Below are positions 33,188 through 37,657 of a DNA stretch of 37,657 nucleotides, piece by piece. A program made the position numbers and the translations under genes. Source of the stretch: CAZWSE01 sp964636575 (lineage in GTDB: Bacteria; Pseudomonadota; Alphaproteobacteria; Rhodobacterales; Rhodobacteraceae); NCBI GenBank assembly GCA_964636575.1, contig CAZWSE010000023.1, positions 1-37,657 on the forward strand. Reading direction: 5' to 3'. Position 1 is the first letter of the stretch. Every line of letters starts with the position of its first letter. The notes below the pieces were generated by a model, which was not told where the DNA came from, made no database searches, and saw only the letters and a list, made by a program, of their open reading frames with translations.

Positions 33188-36100
33188 ATGAAGATGTTTA
33201 CTGGTACAAAAACCCCCGTTTCTGCCCTGCGTAAGGTTGCTTTGCAGTCCACTATGATTGCTGGTCTTGGTCTTGTTGGCTCTGTCCAGACCGCCTTTGC
33301 CCAGCAGTGTGACGAAAGCCTGCCTGTTCCAAACGGCTGTGAGCGTGCCAATGCTGGTCTGACTGTACCTGTTCCTGTTGGTGCCAATACCGAGGTTGCT
33401 CAGTCTGCCCCTGCTGGATCGTTTGATGCCACTGGCTTTTCGATTTCCATCGACAATGAAACCATCGCCGGTGCGCCTGCCCCTCGGGTTCCCAGCCGCA
33501 CCAGTGACATTGCTGCTGCCCGCGCCAATGTTGATATCCGCTATGATGGTCTTGATACCCGTCGGATGTTGAACGTCAGCACCGCTGATCTGCGTGCCGC
33601 TTACCGCGCTGGTGAGACCGTCACTTTCCGGTCGTCCATGAACTATCCTGCCTATGTAGCCCGGACCGAGGTTCGCGTTTTGGATCGGTCCCGTCGTGGC
33701 AATCCTGTTGTCGCGACTTTGCCGATTGCGCCCAATGGTCAAGCAAACTGGACCATGCCAAGTGACGGCAGTGGAGAGCTGGCTTATGTTGTTCGTACCT
33801 TTGACGCCAAGGGTCGCTTTGATGAGACCCAGCCGCTGGCCCTGACCCGTACCGAAGGTGCTTTTGAGACCCACGCTGGTGCTGGCGCTCCGTTCATCGC
33901 GGCTGGTGAAGGCGAAGACCGCACCCGTTTGCGCAACATACCTGTCAGCGGAGGCGTCATCACGGCTTCTGGCTCTGGTGCCCGTCCTGGCGGGACCGTC
34001 ACTGTGATGGGTGAGCCCGTTCCGGTAGATGGATCGGGCCGTTTCGTGGTCAGCCGGATCGTCCCTGCGGGCGATCAGATTGTCACCGTTGACGTCAATG
34101 GCCGCACGATCACCCGCGATGTGACGATTCCGAAGTCCGAGTGGTTCTATGTAGGCATCGCCGACGCCACCCTGAGTCGCCGCAAGGATGGTGCAACCCA
34201 AGAAACCGAGACCTTCACCGATGGTCGTGCTGCGCTTTATGCGAAGGGCAAGACCGAAAGCGGATACACCATCACAACCTCTATCGATACTGGCGAAGGC
34301 CCAATCGACGAGATCTTTGATCGGCTGAACGACAAAGACCCGCGCCGTGTCCTTGACCGGTTGCGCAGCGATGACAACGATCTTTACCCGACCTACGGGG
34401 ACGACAGTGTTCTTTATGATGACACGCCGACCCAAGGCCGTGTCTATTTGCGGGTCGAGAACGAGACCACTCGGTTCACATGGGGCAACTACAAGGCTGG
34501 CATCAACAATGGTGGCCTGCTGAGCAATACCCGTGACTTGTATGGTGCCGAGATCAGATACCAAAGCCCGAACGTGACAACGAACGGCGATGCGCGGTTC
34601 AACATTCAGGCCTATGCCGCCAGCCCAGAAACTGCGGTGCAACGTGACATTCTGCGTGGCACAGGTGGATCGGTGTATTTCCTGACCCGTCAGGACATCA
34701 CTGGCGGATCGCTGAATGTCGCGGTTCAAAGCATTGACCCCGACACGGGCCGCGTTGTGAGTTCCCGGACGTTGGTGGAAGGTGTGGACTACCGCATTGA
34801 CCATATTCAAGGCGTTTTGCTGCTGACCGAGCCGCTTGCTTCGAACCGTGCGGACAGCGGATTGGTGTCGCAAACGGGAACAGGTCGCTATGACCAGAAC
34901 CTTGTGGTGCAGTACGAATTCACCCCGACCGCTGGTACGAACGATGCGACGGCCTACGGTGGCCGCGCCGAGGTTTGGGCCACGGACCGTTTGCGCTTTG
35001 GCGTGACGGCCATGACGGAAAGCACCGCTACGGATGACCAACGCATGGTCTCTGCCGATGTGCGGTACCAACTGTCCGAAAACAGCTATGCCGAACTGGA
35101 ACTGGCACGCACGGATGGGCCGGGGATCTCTCGGTCTGTTTCAACGGATGGTGGTCTGACAATTGCGTCGTCAGGTGGTGTAATCGGGGATCGCGCCACG
35201 GCGTTGCGGTTTGATAGCCGATTTGATCTGCAAGATCTTGGCCTGACTATGCCCGGCTTTGTCGGTGTCTATTATGAGAAGAAAGAGGCCGGGTTCTCTA
35301 CCCTGACCGAAGACATTTTGTCTGATCAGACCCTGTTCGGGATCGAAGGCAATGTGCAGGTCAGCGACCGCTTGGCCTTTGGTGGTTATGTCGAAAGCTT
35401 TGAGCGCGACAGTGGTGATGAAAAGACAAGTGGCGAGTTTAACCTGACCTATAGTCTTAATCAGGACTGGGACATCGGTGTTGGCGTTGCCCATCTGGAT
35501 CAGGTCGTGCTTGGTAATCCGACACGCACAGGATCACGCACCGATGCAGCCCTGCGTCTGACCTATTCCGGTTTTGAAGATGTGACGGTTTATGCCTTCG
35601 GGCAGGGAACCGTGAGCCGGTCTGGTGGTCTAAGCCGCAACAACCGCTTTGGTGTCGGCTTTGATGCCCAGCTGAGCGAAAAGCTGAGCGCATCTGGTGA
35701 GATTTCCGACGGTGATCTTGGCAGCGCTGGCGCGTTCCAGTTGAACTATGCCGCGACGGCTGACAACGAGCTTTATCTTGGATACTCGCTCGATCCGGCG
35801 CAGGAAGATCTGTCGAATGATTATGCCGAGAACGGTACAATCGTCATGGGCGGCCGTTACCGGATGACCGAAAAGCTGACCAGCTACACCGAGAACAAGT
35901 ATGACTTGCCCGGTCAGCGTCAGTCTTTGACCAATGCTTACGGGATCAATTACACCCCGACGGCGCGTTGGACTTTGGGCAGTGCCATTGAAAAAGGCCG
36001 CGTTCGCGATCGCACAAGTGGCGATTTTGATCGAACCGCTGTGTCTGTCGGTGCGTCCTATGCAGATGCGGACCGAATGACCGCCCGCCTGCGTTTGGAA

Positions 36101-36772
36101 TACCGCACCGAAGATGGTGTTGGCACCGCCCAAGACCGCGATACCTTTGGTTTGTCTGCTGGCTATTCCAACAAGGTGAATCAAGACTGGCGTTTGTTGT
36201 TCAATGTGGATGCGTTGATTTCCGACAGTGCCGAGGGTGATTTCCGCGACGGTGAGTATGTCAAACTGTCATTGGGCTATGCTTACCGACCCATCGATAA
36301 CGAGCGTTTGAACATGCTGTTCCGCTATACCTACCTGTCTGATTTGCCGGGCGAGGATCAGGTGACCGCTAATGGGTCCGTCGATGGTCCTGAGCAGCGC
36401 AGCCATGTCTTGTCTGTCAATGGCAGCTACGATCTGAACGAGGCCCTGACGCTGGGCGCCAAGGTTGGCTATCGCAAGTCAGAGGTCGCCGCCCGCGGCA
36501 CCGGTGCCTTTGTCGACAACACCGCCATGCTGGCTGCCATCCGTCTGGATTGGCATATTGTTCACAAGTGGGACATCATGGCCGAAGGTCGCTTGTTGCG
36601 CACCAAGGAGACCGGCACCGATGAAACCGGCGCCCTGATCGGTGTTTACCGTCACATTGGCAACAACGCCAAGCTGGGCATCGGCTATGAATGGGGCAAT
36701 GTGTCTGATGATCTAACCGATCTGGACTACACCAACCAAGGCATCTTCCTGAACCTCGTCGCCAAGTTCTAA
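33188..36772 (+). CDS. Outer-membrane beta-barrel partner of the DUF11 protein
   Basis: Predicted outer-membrane protein of about 1194 residues. A signal peptide ends around AFA|QQ (residue 38) and is followed by a cysteine pair (C41, C51). Residues ~85-300 look like Ig-type beta domains (YRAGETVTFRSSMNYPAYV; VPVDGSGRFVVSRIVPAGDQ). Then comes SEWFYVGIADATL, and a conserved-looking module around YPTYGDDS (400-407) with PTQGRVYLRVENE and TRFTWGNYKAG. From ~580 onwards the chain is alternating amphipathic strands (YGGRAEVWATDRLRFGVTAM; GGYVESFERD) ending LNLVAKF. The final phenylalanine is the usual barrel insertion signal. Start choices are GTG 33179, ATG 33188 and ATG 33194; the last has GAAGGA seven bases upstream, 33188 has GGGGAG eight bases upstream. 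Coupling to the giant gene (4-base overlap or 5-base gap) implies joint function. Role in export or anchoring is inferred. Confidence 0.85.
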   Translation: MKMFTGTKTPVSALRKVALQSTMIAGLGLVGSVQTAFAQQCDESLPVPNGCERANAGLTVPVPVGANTEVAQSAPAGSFDATGFSISIDNETIAGAPAPRVPSRTSDIAAARANVDIRYDGLDTRRMLNVSTADLRAAYRAGETVTFRSSMNYPAYVARTEVRVLDRSRRGNPVVATLPIAPNGQANWTMPSDGSGELAYVVRTFDAKGRFDETQPLALTRTEGAFETHAGAGAPFIAAGEGEDRTRLRNIPVSGGVITASGSGARPGGTVTVMGEPVPVDGSGRFVVSRIVPAGDQIVTVDVNGRTITRDVTIPKSEWFYVGIADATLSRRKDGATQETETFTDGRAALYAKGKTESGYTITTSIDTGEGPIDEIFDRLNDKDPRRVLDRLRSDDNDLYPTYGDDSVLYDDTPTQGRVYLRVENETTRFTWGNYKAGINNGGLLSNTRDLYGAEIRYQSPNVTTNGDARFNIQAYAASPETAVQRDILRGTGGSVYFLTRQDITGGSLNVAVQSIDPDTGRVVSSRTLVEGVDYRIDHIQGVLLLTEPLASNRADSGLVSQTGTGRYDQNLVVQYEFTPTAGTNDATAYGGRAEVWATDRLRFGVTAMTESTATDDQRMVSADVRYQLSENSYAELELARTDGPGISRSVSTDGGLTIASSGGVIGDRATALRFDSRFDLQDLGLTMPGFVGVYYEKKEAGFSTLTEDILSDQTLFGIEGNVQVSDRLAFGGYVESFERDSGDEKTSGEFNLTYSLNQDWDIGVGVAHLDQVVLGNPTRTGSRTDAALRLTYSGFEDVTVYAFGQGTVSRSGGLSRNNRFGVGFDAQLSEKLSASGEISDGDLGSAGAFQLNYAATADNELYLGYSLDPAQEDLSNDYAENGTIVMGGRYRMTEKLTSYTENKYDLPGQRQSLTNAYGINYTPTARWTLGSAIEKGRVRDRTSGDFDRTAVSVGASYADADRMTARLRLEYRTEDGVGTAQDRDTFGLSAGYSNKVNQDWRLLFNVDALISDSAEGDFRDGEYVKLSLGYAYRPIDNERLNMLFRYTYLSDLPGEDQVTANGSVDGPEQRSHVLSVNGSYDLNEALTLGAKVGYRKSEVAARGTGAFVDNTAMLAAIRLDWHIVHKWDIMAEGRLLRTKETGTDETGALIGVYRHIGNNAKLGIGYEWGNVSDDLTDLDYTNQGIFLNLVAKF

Positions 36773-37045
36773 TACTGTTTGTTGCTGGTCGGTTTGTTTG
36801 AGTGATCTCAAGCGGCCGGCCTGTGGCGATTGGTTTGGATTGGGCTAAGCCCTGCACCTGCACGCTGGAGCGCGGGATTAGTTTGACGTTGTTTGTCGGA
36901 AAATTTGGTGCCCAGAAGAGGCAGATACAGCTCAACCATGTTTCTTCATTTCGACCTAAGTTACTGAAATTATTGAGTTCACATTTTTTCGATTTTCTCA
37001 TTATGACCGTGACACCTCATCCTAACGCATGCTTTAAGGTTGACC

Positions 37046-37059
37046 AAAAGGTGGACTAG
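37046..37059 (+). repeat. Direct repeat AAAAGGTGGACTAG, copy 1
   Basis: This 14-base sequence recurs exactly at 37103-37116, directly before the integrase ATG, with a 57-base spacing. It could be an integrase arm-type binding site or an operator of the integrase gene; the sequence alone does not decide. Confidence 0.75.
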
Positions 37060-37092
37060 ATGAACTGCTACACGGGGACGCTAGTTCGGTTC

Positions 37093-37108
37093 CCTTTTTG
37101 CGAAAAGG
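37093..37108 (+). other. Hairpin overlapping the second direct repeat
   Basis: CCTTTT and AAAAGG form a 6-base-pair stem around TGCG, ending nine bases before the integrase start codon. It overlaps the second AAAAGGTGGACTAG copy and may control integrase translation or transcription. Confidence 0.4.
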
Positions 37109-37116
37109 TGGACTAG
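37103..37116 (+). repeat. Direct repeat AAAAGGTGGACTAG, copy 2
   Basis: Exact second copy, separated from the integrase ATG (37118) by one base, so it occupies the place of the ribosome-binding site; AAGGTGG can itself pair with 16S rRNA. The first copy is at 37046-37059. Confidence 0.75.
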
Positions 37117-37117
37117 C

Positions 37118-37657
37118 ATGACAAAAATCAATGGATTGAGCGCTTTGAAGGCGAAGTCACTTGGCCCAGGTAAGCACTTTGATGGTCAGGGTTTGATCCT
37201 GTCTAAGTCGCGACCTGAAACTGGAAAGTGGATTGTTCGCCTGGTGGTACAAGGCAAGCGTCGTGAAATGGGGCTGGGCCGTTGGCCCGACGTGACGTTG
37301 GCTGAAGCACGGGAGCGAGCGGCTGAAGCGAGACGCGCCGTTAGGGACGGTAATGATCCAATTGACCTTCGCAAAGCTGCACAAGTAAGGTCAGATCGTT
37401 TGACAATCGCCGAGGCCATTGAGCAATGCTTTACCGCTCGCCAAGCGGAGCTAAAGAATGATGGGCAAGCCGGTCGTTGGCTCTCTCCCCTATCGATACA
37501 TATCATCCCAAAGATAGGTTCGACCGCCATTGAAGACTTGGATCAACATCTGTTGAAAAGGACCCTTGAGCCAATTTGGCATGAAAAACCAGATACGGCA
37601 CGTAAAGCAATGAACCGAATGAACCTGACGCTCAAACACGCGGCGGCTGACCTGCCC
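37118..37657 (+). CDS. Tyrosine-type site-specific recombinase, N-terminal part
   Basis: Phage or island integrase of the tyrosine recombinase family; 180 residues are present before the window ends. The N terminus carries an arm-binding DUF4102-type domain (about 5-85: GLSALKAKSLGPGKHFDGQGLIL, GKWIVRLVVQGKRREMGLGRWPDVTLAEARERAAE), normally found in P4-like integrases. A SAM-like core-binding domain starts around 95 (LTIAEAIEQCFTARQAEL, IHIIPKIGSTAIEDLDQHLLKR, TARKAMNRMNLTLKHAA). The catalytic RHRY domain lies beyond the edge, so activity cannot be judged. The gene points out of the window, so any element it mobilises is more likely to extend to the right. No tRNA target is visible on the left side. 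Confidence 0.93.
   Translation, partial: MTKINGLSALKAKSLGPGKHFDGQGLILSKSRPETGKWIVRLVVQGKRREMGLGRWPDVTLAEARERAAEARRAVRDGNDPIDLRKAAQVRSDRLTIAEAIEQCFTARQAELKNDGQAGRWLSPLSIHIIPKIGSTAIEDLDQHLLKRTLEPIWHEKPDTARKAMNRMNLTLKHAAADLP

Larger units (their letters stand above)
36773..37117. other. 345-base non-coding region upstream of the integrase
   Basis: AT-richer than its surroundings, especially 36950-37020. I see no tRNA, no strong terminator (only a tight GGGCTAAGCCC palindrome near 36840) and no credible gene; an 85-codon frame at 36802-37059 has no family features. Near its end it holds the 14-base direct repeat and a small hairpin just before the integrase start. One end of an integrated element could lie here. 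Confidence 0.6.

Noticed and set aside
32969..35071. 700-codon minus-strand open frame spanning the junction of the two surface-protein genes
   Set aside because: Composition-driven antisense frame; both plus-strand genes have signal peptides or family motifs and the coupling GTGA lies within it.
36802..37059. 85-codon frame before the integrase
   Set aside because: No family resemblance, no good ribosome-binding site and unusual composition; treated as non-coding.

Overview
The window looks like chromosomal DNA of a marine alphaproteobacterium of the Rhodobacterales (Roseobacter group). The evidence is moderately high GC, the gene order kdsD-lptC-lptA-lptB-hpf-ptsN, and a minus-strand surface-polysaccharide cluster with a core-2/I-branching-type (GT14) glycosyltransferase carrying a long C-terminal extension. 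This placement is inferred from family content; no marker gene was compared.

Layout. (1) 1-5.4 kb, stress and DNA repair: the 5' part of dnaK (minus strand, cut by the window edge) with a heat-shock-type promoter; an AlkB-type dioxygenase; a CopA-type copper ATPase whose promoter lies almost on its start codon; and a YcaQ-like DNA glycosylase gene. The glycosylase gene is broken only by an assembly gap: 100 N flanked by an exact 55-bp duplication. (2) 5.4-10.2 kb, plus strand: an RNase D-like exonuclease, kdsD, lptC, lptA and lptB with overlapping or nearly abutting ends, then hpf and ptsN. This block makes the Kdo precursor and moves LPS to the outer membrane. (3) 10.2-20.4 kb, minus strand, transcribed from cysQ towards a sulfotransferase: cysQ, a divergent kdsB, a GT2, galU, galE, a GT4, a GT92/GT2-like enzyme, a GT14 enzyme and a two-module sulfotransferase. 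Most junctions overlap by 1-11 bases. The set supplies nucleotide sugars, builds a glycan and probably sulfates it, with CysQ removing the PAP by-product. (4) 20.6-25.8 kb: a KpsM/Wzm-like ABC permease without its ATPase, an aldo/keto reductase, a beta-hydroxyacid-dehydrogenase-like protein and a cytoplasmic BisC-type molybdoenzyme. (5) 26.0-36.8 kb: two translationally coupled genes, a ~2400-residue exported protein made of DUF11-type repeats and a ~1190-residue protein ending in an outer-membrane beta-barrel. (6) 36.8 kb to the end: a 345-bp non-coding stretch with a 14-bp direct repeat, then the N-terminal half of a tyrosine recombinase that runs off the window and may mark the edge of an integrated element.

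The most unusual content is the DUF11/barrel pair (candidate surface fibre plus outer-membrane partner) and the tandem sulfotransferase at the end of the glycan operon. No rRNA, tRNA, CRISPR array or insertion sequence was recognised.
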